A stretch of DNA of 64,000 bases from Bacteroidales bacterium (GTDB lineage Bacteria > Bacteroidota > Bacteroidia > Bacteroidales > CAIWKO01): assembly GCA_023228145.1 (NCBI GenBank), contig JALOBU010000010.1:54021-118020 (forward strand). Reading direction: 5' to 3'. The notes under the pieces were generated by a model, which searched no databases, was not told where the DNA came from, and worked only from the letters and a program-made list of their open reading frames with translations. Positions 53,418 to 62,094 of this stretch are shown one piece after another. A program made the position numbers and the translations under genes. The stretch's first letter is position 1. The number at the start of each line of letters is the position of its first letter.

Positions 53418-54014
53418 ATGAAGTTTATTTTTGACCTGGATGGCACTATAACTGCACAGGAAACATTACCTGTCATAGCCAAGAAATTTCATTTGGAGAA
53501 AGAAATTTTAAATCTCACCAATGAAACTATAAAAGGTAATATTCCTTTTGTTGAAAGTTTTATACGGAGGGTACATGTATTGGGCAAATTGTCGGTTTCT
53601 GAAATTTCAGATTTACTTTCACGCGTTAGATTGCATAAAAAGGTTTTGAAATTCATTAATGAAAATAAAGATAATTGTGTAATAGCAACTGGCAATCTGG
53701 ATTGCTGGATAGATAAACTTTCATCAAAAATTGATTGTGTCTGTTATAATTCTGTTGCAAAAGTTGAGAAAAACAAAGTAGTTTCAATTGAATACATATT
53801 AAACAAGGACGAAGTGGTTAAAAAATATAAAGAATTGGGAGAAAAAGTAGTTTATATTGGAGACGGAAATAATGATATGGAAGCCATGCGTATTTCCGAT
53901 ATCTCTATTGCTGCTGGATTAATTCATTATCCTGCCAATAGTATTTTAACCGTTGCAGATTATTTAATTTTTAATGAGGAGGCCTTATGTCGTCAGTTAA
54001 ATCAGTTGTTATAA
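53418..54014 (+). CDS. HAD family phosphatase, SerB-like
   Basis: A 198-residue HAD hydrolase. Motif I is F-D-L-D-G-T-I-T near the N-terminus, motif II includes I-A-T-G-N, and motif IV is I-G-D-G-N-N-D-M-E-A. The helical cap and length are those of phosphoserine phosphatase-like enzymes, which remove phosphate from small molecules. It overlaps the next gene, a nucleotidyltransferase, by 28 bases, so the two probably act on related metabolites in the glycan pathway. The physiological substrate cannot be named. This part of the cluster is visibly more AT-rich than gmd-fcl. Confidence 0.85.
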   Translation: MKFIFDLDGTITAQETLPVIAKKFHLEKEILNLTNETIKGNIPFVESFIRRVHVLGKLSVSEISDLLSRVRLHKKVLKFINENKDNCVIATGNLDCWIDKLSSKIDCVCYNSVAKVEKNKVVSIEYILNKDEVVKKYKELGEKVVYIGDGNNDMEAMRISDISIAAGLIHYPANSILTVADYLIFNEEALCRQLNQLL

Positions 54015-54619
54015 GTTGTGCCGGTATAGGCTCACGTCTGGGTCTTGGACAAACAAAAGCGTTGATCACTCTTAACGGAAGATCTCTAATCAGGTGGCAG
54101 CTGGAGTTACTTAAAGATTTTGAAGATATTAGAATTGTTGTCGGATATCAGGCAAATGACGTGATCAAAGAAGTTTTAAAATTCCGGAAAGACGTAATAT
54201 TTGTATATAATCATGATTATTTTAATACTAAAACAGGGGCGAGTTTTTATTTGGGAGCTAAAGACGCCAACGATTTCGTAATTGAATGGGACGGTGATCT
54301 TCTGGTTCATCCCGACGATGTTTCAAAAATTATGGACACCCAAGATGAGTTTATTGGATATTCAGACATTGTATCAGACGAAGCCGTATTTGTTAAAACC
54401 AATAATAAAGGAGATGTTTTATCTTTCTCCAGAGAGCATGGAGATTACGAATGGACAGGCCCTGCATGTATAAGAAAATCAAAACTTCAATTCACCCGGG
54501 GCAATGTTTTTGAACAGCTTGAGCCCTATTTGCCAATGAAAGGCCTGATGGTACGAGCTTATGATATTGATACTTACGATGATTATAAACGAATTATAAC
54601 CATCATAAAAACATGGTAA
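53987..54619 (+). CDS. Nucleotidyltransferase, LicC/sugar-1-phosphate type
   Basis: A 210-residue NTP transferase with the nucleotide-binding start C-A-G-I-G-S-R-L-G-L-G-Q-T-K-A-L and the metal-binding W-D-G-D-L segment. Proteins like this activate phosphocholine (LicC), sugar 1-phosphates or other phosphate-bearing groups with CTP or UTP. The length is closer to the choline-phosphate cytidylyltransferase-like group than to full sugar nucleotidyltransferases. It begins inside the HAD phosphatase gene. It could prepare a non-sugar decoration for the surface glycan; the substrate is unknown. Confidence 0.8.
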   Translation: MSSVKSVVISCAGIGSRLGLGQTKALITLNGRSLIRWQLELLKDFEDIRIVVGYQANDVIKEVLKFRKDVIFVYNHDYFNTKTGASFYLGAKDANDFVIEWDGDLLVHPDDVSKIMDTQDEFIGYSDIVSDEAVFVKTNNKGDVLSFSREHGDYEWTGPACIRKSKLQFTRGNVFEQLEPYLPMKGLMVRAYDIDTYDDYKRIITIIKTW

Positions 54620-54650
54620 GTAAACTGTATTAAATTAATTTTTTAAAATA

Positions 54651-55286
54651 ATGAAAAATAAAAACTCCCTTGATTTCTTTTATAATATGGCAAAAGATAA
54701 TCCTGATGAAAAAGCAGTGAAAATTACAAAACAAAGTGATTTTACCAAACTTGATTCAGCGTTCATTCTGTCTTTTGCAGATAAAAAAACAACTATACTT
54801 GATTTGGCTAGTGGTTCGGGACTTATTATTAATAAGATATATGACAGGGTTGCAAAAATTGTAGCTGTCGAATATTTTGAACAGTTTTCAAAATATATTA
54901 TTAAGGCTAGTAATGTTATTGTTGTTAATGAAGATATTTCAAAATATACAACCAAAGACAAGTTTGATTTGATTACATTATTTGGTGTTGTACAATATTT
55001 TGACGAAGAAGAAACATTTAATCTCTATAAAAAATATATCAATAATCTTAAACATAATGGGAAAATTATAGTCAAAAACCAATTTGGGGTTAAAGAAGAC
55101 GTAATCATAAGCGGATATTCAAATGAGCTAAAAAAAGATTATTTTTCCCATTATAGAACACTGCAAAAGGAATCGGATATGCTAAAAAAAGCCGGATTTA
55201 ATCATCTAAATATTGTTGACATATATCCGCCAGAATGCAGCAGATGGGATAATACACATTTTTATGCACTGGTCGCAGAAAGGTAA
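54651..55286 (+). CDS. SAM-dependent class I methyltransferase
   Basis: A 211-residue methyltransferase with the Rossmann motif I I-L-D-L-A-S-G-S-G-L near residues 48-57, an acidic motif II segment (V-A-V-E-Y-F-E) and a typical motif V Y-F-D-E-E-E. No restriction or ubiquinone/menaquinone signatures are seen. In this setting it probably methylates a sugar or sugar precursor. It lies 31 bases after the nucleotidyltransferase gene. Confidence 0.85.
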   Translation: MKNKNSLDFFYNMAKDNPDEKAVKITKQSDFTKLDSAFILSFADKKTTILDLASGSGLIINKIYDRVAKIVAVEYFEQFSKYIIKASNVIVVNEDISKYTTKDKFDLITLFGVVQYFDEEETFNLYKKYINNLKHNGKIIVKNQFGVKEDVIISGYSNELKKDYFSHYRTLQKESDMLKKAGFNHLNIVDIYPPECSRWDNTHFYALVAER

Positions 55287-55325
55287 ATTTTTTTTGTTTT
55301 AAGGCAAATCGAGATTTATAGGATT

Positions 55326-55333
55326 TAATTTTG
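55326..55333 (+). promoter_or_regulatory. -7 box for the sulfotransferase-like gene
   Basis: TAATTTTG is a perfect TAnnTTTG, 19 bases before the ATG at 55353, suggesting an internal promoter within the glycan cluster. Confidence 0.4.
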
Positions 55334-55352
55334 TGAATTTGAAAAACGCATA

Positions 55353-56387
55353 ATGAAAGAAAAAAATAAAAAGGTAAATATCCTTATAAAAGGAACATTT
55401 GGTTCTGGTGCAAGCGCTGTTCACGATCTCTTAAAAGAATATGATAATATTGCAATAGTTCCTTACGAATTTAATGATTTTTGTTATCCCCAAATGGTTG
55501 GTGATTGCATAGAGGATGACAGTTTGCTGAATATTCCCACACAGGAATATACCCACGAAATAATCAGAAGGTACGGACCAAGAGGTTGGGTTATTGCTGA
55601 TGGTAAAATAAAATATGCCTTAAAAAAAAGATTGCTCCACGCAAAAGCAAACGGATCTTTTATTATGCACTTAATGCCTCAAAATATAGTAGATAAAATT
55701 AACAGTTTACAAACGGATTATAATCATAGACAAAATATAGAAAACTTGGTAAAAAGAAATTATCTTATTGATAAATTATTATGCGATATTTTAAAAAACA
55801 ACATCACAAGATCAGAAAAAATCGAGTTTTCAAATAATTGGATACAAAATATTGGGAAAATATATGCGATTAATAAAAAACAGATTTTTGTTCTTTTTGA
55901 TCAGCCAATAGTTCTAGGCCGGCATCAGGATATCTGGCCAGAAGTGTTCAGTCCTTTCAAACTGATAATTGTATATCGGGACCCCAGAGATCAGATTGCA
56001 GACTTGGTTAAAAGTAATCAAATTTTTATGAAACATATTACCGACGACAATAATATTAATGCTGCAATTCAATCAAACATAAATTATATAAATGAGATGA
56101 TTCATGGTGCGGAAAAAATAATTGAAAAGATTGATAGTGAAAACGTAATTATGCTGAGCTTTGAACGATTTATAAAAGAAAACGAATTAATGACAAAAAA
56201 AATAATTTCTTTTTTAGGTATTAACGAGCAGAATCACATAAGAAAAGGGCTTTTTTTACAACCGGCAAGATCTATTAAAAATATAGGATATTATGAAAAA
56301 TATTTAACTAGGGACCAACAAAAACTAACGGACCCCTTATTAGTTTGGTATGAAAACAAAGAAAAAAACAACCCATTTTATAATTAA
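55353..56387 (+). CDS. Sulfotransferase-like protein
   Basis: A 344-residue protein with the two PAPS-binding features of sulfotransferases: an N-terminal P-loop-like G-T-F-G-S-G-A-S-A-V (5'-phosphosulfate-binding) and a later I-I-V-Y-R-D-P-R-D-Q (3'-phosphate-binding). The rest diverges strongly and is rich in Asn, Ile and Lys. It may add sulfate to a hydroxyl of the surface glycan. The alternative is a P-loop protein with another donor, so the function is inferred. PAPS synthesis genes are not in the window. Confidence 0.72.
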   Translation: MKEKNKKVNILIKGTFGSGASAVHDLLKEYDNIAIVPYEFNDFCYPQMVGDCIEDDSLLNIPTQEYTHEIIRRYGPRGWVIADGKIKYALKKRLLHAKANGSFIMHLMPQNIVDKINSLQTDYNHRQNIENLVKRNYLIDKLLCDILKNNITRSEKIEFSNNWIQNIGKIYAINKKQIFVLFDQPIVLGRHQDIWPEVFSPFKLIIVYRDPRDQIADLVKSNQIFMKHITDDNNINAAIQSNINYINEMIHGAEKIIEKIDSENVIMLSFERFIKENELMTKKIISFLGINEQNHIRKGLFLQPARSIKNIGYYEKYLTRDQQKLTDPLLVWYENKEKNNPFYN

Positions 56388-56439
56388 ACTATCATATCAT
56401 ACAAATTATGTGTAAATATTAAAATGAAAAAGTTAATGC

Positions 56440-57900
56440 ATGCTTTTTAATTCCTTAGACTTTGCCGTATTTTTTCCTATAGTTTTTATAGTCTATTGGT
56501 TTGTTGTAAACCGTAAATTACAGCTTCAGAATTTATTTATAGTACTTGCAAGTTTTGTATTTTATGGTTGGTGGGACTGGCGTTTTCTGGCGCTGCTGTT
56601 TTCGAGTTGTGTGGTTAATTATGTTGCCGGCCGGCTGCTTTCAGCCCGGAACGAGAAACCGGTGCGAAGACTGCTGTTATGGACAGCGGTCGTTTATAAC
56701 ATCGGGCTGCTCGTGGTATTTAAATACCTGAACTTTTTTATCGGCAGTTTTGTTTCTGCATTTACATTTTTTGGTCTTAACATAACCGGAGGTTCCCTGA
56801 ACATTATTTTGCCGGTGGGTATTAGTTTTTTCACTTTTCAGGCGCTGGGCTATGTTTTAGATGTGTACCGCAGGAATGTGGAGATGGAACGAAATTTTAT
56901 CAGTTTTTCTGCTTATGTCAGTTTTTTTCCGCTCATACTGGCAGGTCCCATCGAACGGGCAACACACCTGCTTCCACAGTTCAGCCAAAAGCGGACTTTT
57001 GATTATTCAAAGGCAACCGACGGGCTGAGGCAAATATTATGGGGACTGTTCAAAAAAATCGTCATTGCAGATAATTGTGCAGAATATGCCAATTTAATTT
57101 TTAATAATTCTGTCGATTACGGAGGCAGTACACTGGTTTTTGGCGCCCTTTTATATACCGTACAGATTTATGCCGATTTCTCAGGATATTCTGATATTGC
57201 TATCGGGGTATCAAGATTGCTGGGATTTGATGTTCTGAGAAACTTCAACTTTCCCTATTTTTCTGTCAGCGTTGCCGATTTCTGGAGGCGATGGCATATT
57301 GCTCTGTCTTTCTGGCTCAGAGATTATCTCTATAATCCGCTTTCGGTAAAAATCAGAAGATGGGGGATGAAAGGTATTGTTTTTTCTTTTTTTATTACAT
57401 TTCTGTTATGTGGGTTATGGCACGGAGCGAATTATACATTTATCGTATGGGGAGTATTACATGGACTTGCACTGGCATGGGACGTAATTTCTTTTAAATA
57501 CAGAAAAAAAATTAAAAAAAATCTGAAAAAACTCAACTTGTATAATTTTTTAAGTTGGCTTATTACATTTACATTTATTGTATTTACCTGGATTATTTTC
57601 CGTGCTGATACTATCCGGGAAGCAGCTGACTTTATTAAAAATATGTTTTCGGGATTGTTAATTAAATCGTCTTATATTGAGACGTTAAATCTTTTGCGTT
57701 GGGAGATTGGATTAATAATTCCGGTTTTTACATTGCTGTTTTTTTTATTGGAGTGGCTCGGAAGGAAACAGCAGTACGCCATTGAAAACCTGGGAATGAA
57801 ATGGAAAAGATTTTTTAGATGGGCAATATATTATGTAATGGTTTTTGCAATTCTTTATTTTAGCGGAAAAGAACAACAATTCATTTATTTTCAGTTTTAG
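56440..57900 (+). CDS. MBOAT-family O-acyltransferase (AlgI/DltB type)
   Basis: A 486-residue polytopic membrane protein of the MBOAT family. Diagnostic elements are the F-W-R-R-W-H286-I-A-L-S-F-W-L-R-D-Y-L-Y motif and the catalytic histidine His328 in G-L-W-H-G-A-N-Y-T. AlgI and DltB pass acyl groups across the membrane to a partner that modifies extracellular polymers. The next gene, three bases away, encodes an SGNH-like protein of the kind that usually partners AlgI. Together they would acylate the glycan on the periplasmic side. Confidence 0.93.
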   Translation: MLFNSLDFAVFFPIVFIVYWFVVNRKLQLQNLFIVLASFVFYGWWDWRFLALLFSSCVVNYVAGRLLSARNEKPVRRLLLWTAVVYNIGLLVVFKYLNFFIGSFVSAFTFFGLNITGGSLNIILPVGISFFTFQALGYVLDVYRRNVEMERNFISFSAYVSFFPLILAGPIERATHLLPQFSQKRTFDYSKATDGLRQILWGLFKKIVIADNCAEYANLIFNNSVDYGGSTLVFGALLYTVQIYADFSGYSDIAIGVSRLLGFDVLRNFNFPYFSVSVADFWRRWHIALSFWLRDYLYNPLSVKIRRWGMKGIVFSFFITFLLCGLWHGANYTFIVWGVLHGLALAWDVISFKYRKKIKKNLKKLNLYNFLSWLITFTFIVFTWIIFRADTIREAADFIKNMFSGLLIKSSYIETLNLLRWEIGLIIPVFTLLFFLLEWLGRKQQYAIENLGMKWKRFFRWAIYYVMVFAILYFSGKEQQFIYFQF

Positions 57901-57903
57901 AAA

Positions 57904-58824
57904 ATGAAAAACTTTATCATCAGATTTATCCTGTTTGTGTTGCCGCTGTTATTGCTGTTTGTCATGATGGAGGCCTTGTTGAGGATGACACCCAACGATT
58001 ACCTGCTGAAAAAAAATTATCTGGATGCTTATCCTGAACAAATTCAGACGTTGGTATTTGGCAGTTCACATGCATTCAGGGGAATAAACCCTCAGTATTT
58101 TTCAGACAAAACCTTTAATGCAGGCTATCCCTCCCAGTCACTGAAATATGATTATAAAATTTTTGAAAGATATAAGCAACAGTTGACAGCCCTCAAAACG
58201 GTTGTCATCCCGATATCCTATTTTAGTTTTGTTTATGACCTGGAACACAGTTTAGAAGCTTGGCGTACCAAGAATTATGTAATTTATTACGGATTTCAGA
58301 ATACGGCTTCTTGCAAATATTATTCTGAGCTTTTAAGCAATAGTTTTAAAATCAATATAACAAGGCTGACATCTTATTACATCGGTGGGAAATCAAACAT
58401 ATCTTCAGACAGCGCTGGATATGGCCGCCTTGATGTTACAAAAAATACCGACCTGGAAAGAACAGGTAAAGAAGCAGCGGAAAGACACACGGTAAAAGAT
58501 CAGGCCTTCGTAAAAGATAATTGTTTTTATGTACAATCTATCATTGAGGATTGTCAGCAGCGAGGCGTACAGGTGATTTTATTGACGCTACCGGCATGGA
58601 AAACCTACAGGGCGCTGTTAGATCCACAGCAACTCAAAGCAATGGAAAACAATGCTGAAAAAATGTCAGCGACTTACAAAAATTGCATTTATCTAAATCT
58701 TTTAGATGATCCTGATTTTATAAAAGAAGATTTTCACAGCGCCGATCATCTGAATGATGTTGGTGCAAAAAAATTATCTCTGAAACTTAACGAAATTATT
58801 AATCAGCATAATGAACAACGATAA
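57904..58824 (+). CDS. SGNH-hydrolase-like acyltransferase partner of MBOAT
   Basis: A 306-residue protein with an N-terminal membrane helix (about residues 5-22) and an SGNH-like domain. The first block is F-G-S-S-H-A-F-R-G near residue 52, with Ser54 or Ser55 as the candidate nucleophile. The last block is H-S-A-D-H-L-N-D-V-G-A-K, with the Asp-x-x-His pair replaced in form by A-D-H-L-N-D. Such proteins transfer acetyl groups delivered by AlgI-type membrane enzymes onto exported polymers. The start is three bases after the MBOAT gene and the end overlaps the aminotransferase gene by 14 bases. Confidence 0.8.
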   Translation: MKNFIIRFILFVLPLLLLFVMMEALLRMTPNDYLLKKNYLDAYPEQIQTLVFGSSHAFRGINPQYFSDKTFNAGYPSQSLKYDYKIFERYKQQLTALKTVVIPISYFSFVYDLEHSLEAWRTKNYVIYYGFQNTASCKYYSELLSNSFKINITRLTSYYIGGKSNISSDSAGYGRLDVTKNTDLERTGKEAAERHTVKDQAFVKDNCFYVQSIIEDCQQRGVQVILLTLPAWKTYRALLDPQQLKAMENNAEKMSATYKNCIYLNLLDDPDFIKEDFHSADHLNDVGAKKLSLKLNEIINQHNEQR

Positions 58825-59932
58825 AATTTATGTAACACGGCCTTTTCTTCCTCCTCTGGAAGAATTCAATGAGTACCTGAAAGAAATCTGGGCGAGCGGC
58901 CAGCTGACCAATAACGGGCCATTTCACCAGCAGCTCGAAAATGAGTTATGCGCCTACCTGGGCGTAAAATATATTTCCCTTTTTGCCAACGGCACACTGG
59001 CATTGATAACAGCACTGCAGGCGCTGGATATCAAAGGCGAAGTGATCACCACGCCGTATAGCTTTGTGGCAACGGCACACGCCCTGGTTTGGAACGGTAT
59101 TATGCCTGTTTTTACTGATATTGACCCGGTTTATGGAAATTTAGACACAAAAAAAATTGAAGAAGCAATAACTGAAAAAACCAGTGCTATTCTACCTGTG
59201 CATGTTTATGGGCATCCCTGCAATCATTCTGAAATCGAAAGGATAGCAAAAAAACACGGACTGAAACTGATATATGATGCCGCCCATGCTTTTGGGGTGA
59301 GGCAAAACGGCAGCAGCATTCTGAACTATGGCGACCTGTCTGTTTTGAGTTTTCATGCCACCAAGGTTTTTACTACTTTAGAGGGAGGCGCTATTGTTTG
59401 CCATACCCCCGAAATGAAACAACATATCGACAACCTGAAAAATTTCGGATTCCGCAACTATGAAGTCATATCGTTGGGGATAAATGCCAAAATGAACGAA
59501 GTACAAGCGGCCATGGGATTACTGCAGCTTAAATATGTTGAGGCTTCCATCGAAAAAAGAAAATCCCTGAGCTCATGTTATTTCGAACACCTGAGCAATA
59601 TAAATGGCTTGCGCCTGTTAACACCTTTAGATGATGTGCGATATAATTATTCGTATTTCCCTGTTTTTATTGACGAAGAAAAATATGGAAAAAGCAGGGA
59701 TGCTCTTTTTGAGGAATTAATAAAGCACAATATTTATGGAAGACGGTATTTTTATCCTCTGATAAGCCATTGCCCCCCATATAAAGAGCTTGAGTCAGCA
59801 CAACAAGGGATAATGCCCGTGGCTGAAAAAATAGCAGAACAAGTGATATGTTTACCCATTTTCCAAGACCTTGATACGGAAAAGGTAAAGTTTATCTGTG
59901 AAATAATTAATGGTTTCCATACAGAAGGATAA
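58811..59932 (+). CDS. DegT/DnrJ/EryC1-type sugar aminotransferase
   Basis: A 373-residue PLP-dependent aminotransferase of the sugar-nucleotide type. The PLP lysine is Lys185 in S-F-H-A-T-K-V-F-T-T-L-E-G-G-A. The N-terminal F-A-N-G-T-L-A-L and Y-D-A-A-H-A-F-G motifs are also characteristic. It converts a keto group of a nucleotide-linked deoxysugar to an amine, probably at C3 or C4 by resemblance to FdtB-like or WecE-like enzymes. A PglD/NeuD-like acyltransferase gene downstream would then acylate that amine. Confidence 0.92.
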   Translation: MNNDKIYVTRPFLPPLEEFNEYLKEIWASGQLTNNGPFHQQLENELCAYLGVKYISLFANGTLALITALQALDIKGEVITTPYSFVATAHALVWNGIMPVFTDIDPVYGNLDTKKIEEAITEKTSAILPVHVYGHPCNHSEIERIAKKHGLKLIYDAAHAFGVRQNGSSILNYGDLSVLSFHATKVFTTLEGGAIVCHTPEMKQHIDNLKNFGFRNYEVISLGINAKMNEVQAAMGLLQLKYVEASIEKRKSLSSCYFEHLSNINGLRLLTPLDDVRYNYSYFPVFIDEEKYGKSRDALFEELIKHNIYGRRYFYPLISHCPPYKELESAQQGIMPVAEKIAEQVICLPIFQDLDTEKVKFICEIINGFHTEG

Positions 59933-60028
59933 TGGGAACGAATATTAAAAAAAATAATTGATAACAGGCGAGAAGTATCGAAATATTTATAAAAACCATT
60001 TTACCTTCTTAGAAACGCATAAATAAAA

Positions 60029-60736
60029 ATGACACAGATATTGTTACTGATAAAAAGAATCATCAACAAAATCAAACGAAACTGGAAACATATTGCGTTT
60101 AATTTCAGAAGTGCTTATTTGTATCTTATACATAAAAAGGGCACAGTTCAGGATAATGAAAACAGAACCTATACAACAATCATTATTGGCAAACAGGAGT
60201 GGATGGCCGAAAACCTTTGTGTGAGCCATTTCAGCAACGGCGATTTAATAAAATTCATTGACAATGATGATGACTGGCAGCTTGCTGGCCAACAAGGTGT
60301 ACCCGCATGGAGTTTTTATAAAGACGACCCTGCTTCAGAAAAAAAATTCGGGAAACTTTATAACTGGCATGCGGTTAATGATAGGCGCGACCTGGCACCT
60401 GAAGGCTGGCAAATACCTTCCGATGATGAATGGATTGTCATGATATCTTTTCTGGGCGGAGAAGAAATTGCCGGTAAAAAACTGAAAAGCCGTATAGGAT
60501 GGAAAAACCAGGGGGATGGCTCAAACATCAGTGGATTTAACGCTTTACCAGGCGGATACAGGGACCCTGAAGGATGGTTTGGCAATGGGGGGTTTGGGCG
60601 CTGGTGGTCATCTTCAGAAGCATCCCACGAAAAAGCATGGCGTTACCGATTGGGTTTTAATACTGACAATATCAACCGTTTTGATGGCCCCAAGGGATAT
60701 GGATTTTCCATACGCTGTATAAAAAAATCGTTGTAA
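60029..60736 (+). CDS. FISUMP-domain protein
   Basis: A 235-residue protein. From about residue 40 it matches the FISUMP (Fibrobacter succinogenes major paralogous) domain: W-M-A-E-N-L, K-L-Y-N-W-H-A-V-N, A-P-E-G-W-Q-I-P-S-D-D-E-W, G-F-N-A-L-P-G-G-Y-R, W-W-S-S-S-E-A and Y-G-F-S-I-R-C-I-K. The first 35 residues are basic with hydrophobic patches but do not form a convincing signal peptide, unlike typical members. It is intact, in contrast to the pseudogene at 9752-11101. Its place inside a glycan cluster is unusual; function unknown. Confidence 0.88.
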   Translation: MTQILLLIKRIINKIKRNWKHIAFNFRSAYLYLIHKKGTVQDNENRTYTTIIIGKQEWMAENLCVSHFSNGDLIKFIDNDDDWQLAGQQGVPAWSFYKDDPASEKKFGKLYNWHAVNDRRDLAPEGWQIPSDDEWIVMISFLGGEEIAGKKLKSRIGWKNQGDGSNISGFNALPGGYRDPEGWFGNGGFGRWWSSSEASHEKAWRYRLGFNTDNINRFDGPKGYGFSIRCIKKSL

Positions 60737-60810
60737 ATTAACCCTATTAAAAAGTATTTCAAAAAGACATATTGAATTGATTGAAAAAGGCTTGCTGTAA
60801 AAAAATTGCT

Positions 60811-60818
60811 TATTTTTG
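60811..60818 (+). promoter_or_regulatory. -7 box for the sugar acyltransferase-ACP unit
   Basis: TATTTTTG is a perfect TAnnTTTG, 29 bases before the ATG at 60848. A TTG lies 16 bases further upstream, shorter than the preferred spacing. Confidence 0.45.
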
Positions 60819-60847
60819 CGGTAATTCAGGAATAATTATGCAAAAAA

Positions 60848-61486
60848 ATGAAAAATTTAATACTTATCGGCGCCCGGGGTTATGGACGGGTCATTTATAA
60901 TCTGGCAATATCTTGCAAAGGATATAATACCGAATATATAATCAAAGGTTTTTTGGATGATAAACGGGATGCACTGGATGGATTTGCCGGTTATCCCCCG
61001 GTCATTGCTTCTGTTGAGGATTACCAGATACAGCAGGATGATGTTTTTGTTTGTGCGCTGGGCGATGTTGCGGAAAAAAAGAAATACTCCGAAATAATCC
61101 TGAATAAAGGCGGGGAGTTTATCAGCCTGATTCATCCCACGGCAAATGTAAGTTCTAATTCAGTCTATGGAAAAGGGTGTTTGATTAGTTTTAATGCATT
61201 TATTTCTGCAGATGTTACTATAGGCGACTTTGTTACCGTTCAGCCATTTACCATGGTAGGCCATAATTCTGTGGTCGGGAACTGGTGTCATCTCGACACC
61301 CATATGTTCCTTGGGGGTTATGTTCAATTGGGGAATGAAGTTACCATTCATACGGGCGCCATTGTGCATCCACACAAAAAAGTTGGATACGGAGCTACTG
61401 TGGGTGCTGGCGCTGTAGTACTCAGAAATGTTAAAGAAAACACTACTGTTTTTGGAAATCCGGCTATGAGATTAAAAACAGAATAA
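60848..61486 (+). CDS. PglD/NeuD-family sugar O- or N-acyltransferase
   Basis: A 212-residue protein with a Rossmann-like N-terminal domain (L-I-L-I-G-A-R-G-Y-G-R-V) and a C-terminal left-handed beta helix made of hexapeptide repeats (I-G-D-F-V-T-V-Q, V-G-A-G-A-V-V). This is the architecture of PglD and NeuD, which transfer an acetyl or longer acyl group to an amino sugar or sialic acid. It lies after the DegT aminotransferase and before an ACP, which fits acylation of the new amine. Confidence 0.9.
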   Translation: MKNLILIGARGYGRVIYNLAISCKGYNTEYIIKGFLDDKRDALDGFAGYPPVIASVEDYQIQQDDVFVCALGDVAEKKKYSEIILNKGGEFISLIHPTANVSSNSVYGKGCLISFNAFISADVTIGDFVTVQPFTMVGHNSVVGNWCHLDTHMFLGGYVQLGNEVTIHTGAIVHPHKKVGYGATVGAGAVVLRNVKENTTVFGNPAMRLKTE

Positions 61487-61504
61487 ATTAAAATTATTTT
61501 AAAA

Positions 61505-61738
61505 ATGGAAATTAATGAATTTGTAAAGAATTTTGCAGAGCAGTTTGACGACACTGATATGTCTGTATTTAAAGCCGACACTGCTTTCCGAAGTATTGAA
61601 GAGTGGTCTTCTTTAATTGCATTAAATATCATTTCCATGGTGGATGATGAATATAATATTCAGATTAAAGCCGATGACATTCGGAGTTCTAGCACCATTG
61701 AAGACCTTTTCAATATTGTAAAAGCAAAAATGCAGTAA
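61505..61738 (+). CDS. Acyl carrier protein (specialised)
   Basis: A 77-residue acyl carrier protein. The phosphopantetheine site is Ser36 in E-E-W-S-S-L-I-A-L. In housekeeping ACPs the residue before it is Asp (D-S-L); here it is Ser. The helical pattern and acidic surface fit the family. Located 18 bases after the sugar acyltransferase gene and followed by a KAS III gene, it is likely a dedicated carrier for an acyl group used in glycan modification, not for general fatty-acid synthesis. Confidence 0.88.
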   Translation: MEINEFVKNFAEQFDDTDMSVFKADTAFRSIEEWSSLIALNIISMVDDEYNIQIKADDIRSSSTIEDLFNIVKAKMQ

Positions 61739-61800
61739 TAATTATGTAAAAATATGCATTGTTTCCTCATTACCTTGTTGGTGAAATAAAACTAAGAATA

Positions 61801-62043
61801 AAAAACCACTCAGACACTTAGAACACGCAGAAACACTAAGTTTATGATACGTTCTTTGAGCGTTTTAGCGGTAAAAAAAACCACGAAGTCACACGAAATG
61901 CAATTACGAAGGGACACGAAGGGAAAAAATAAACATCAAAAAAATATAATTAGTGTTAACTTTTGTGCGCCTTTGTGTAACTCCCTGCCTGCCGTTCGGA
62001 AGTTCAGGCAGGCTTTGCGCGCCTTTGCGGTAAAAAATAAAAC
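61801..62043. repeat. Composite of several intergenic hairpin repeats
   Basis: The 356-base gap between the ACP and KAS III genes contains no protein gene. It holds blocks of the type CACGAAG-TCACACGAA and AAGGGACACGAAGGG (about 61880-61925). Partly complementary GCGCCTTTGTGTAACT and GCGCCTTTGCGGTAAAA blocks follow, at about 61966-62036. Between these a perfect 8-bp hairpin occurs, CCTGCCTG (61984-61991) with CAGGCAGG (62005-62012). Confidence 0.65.
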
Positions 62044-62094
62044 TACTAAGCCGCACACAGTTTATTCACAAAAAATATAAAGAACAAATATAAT

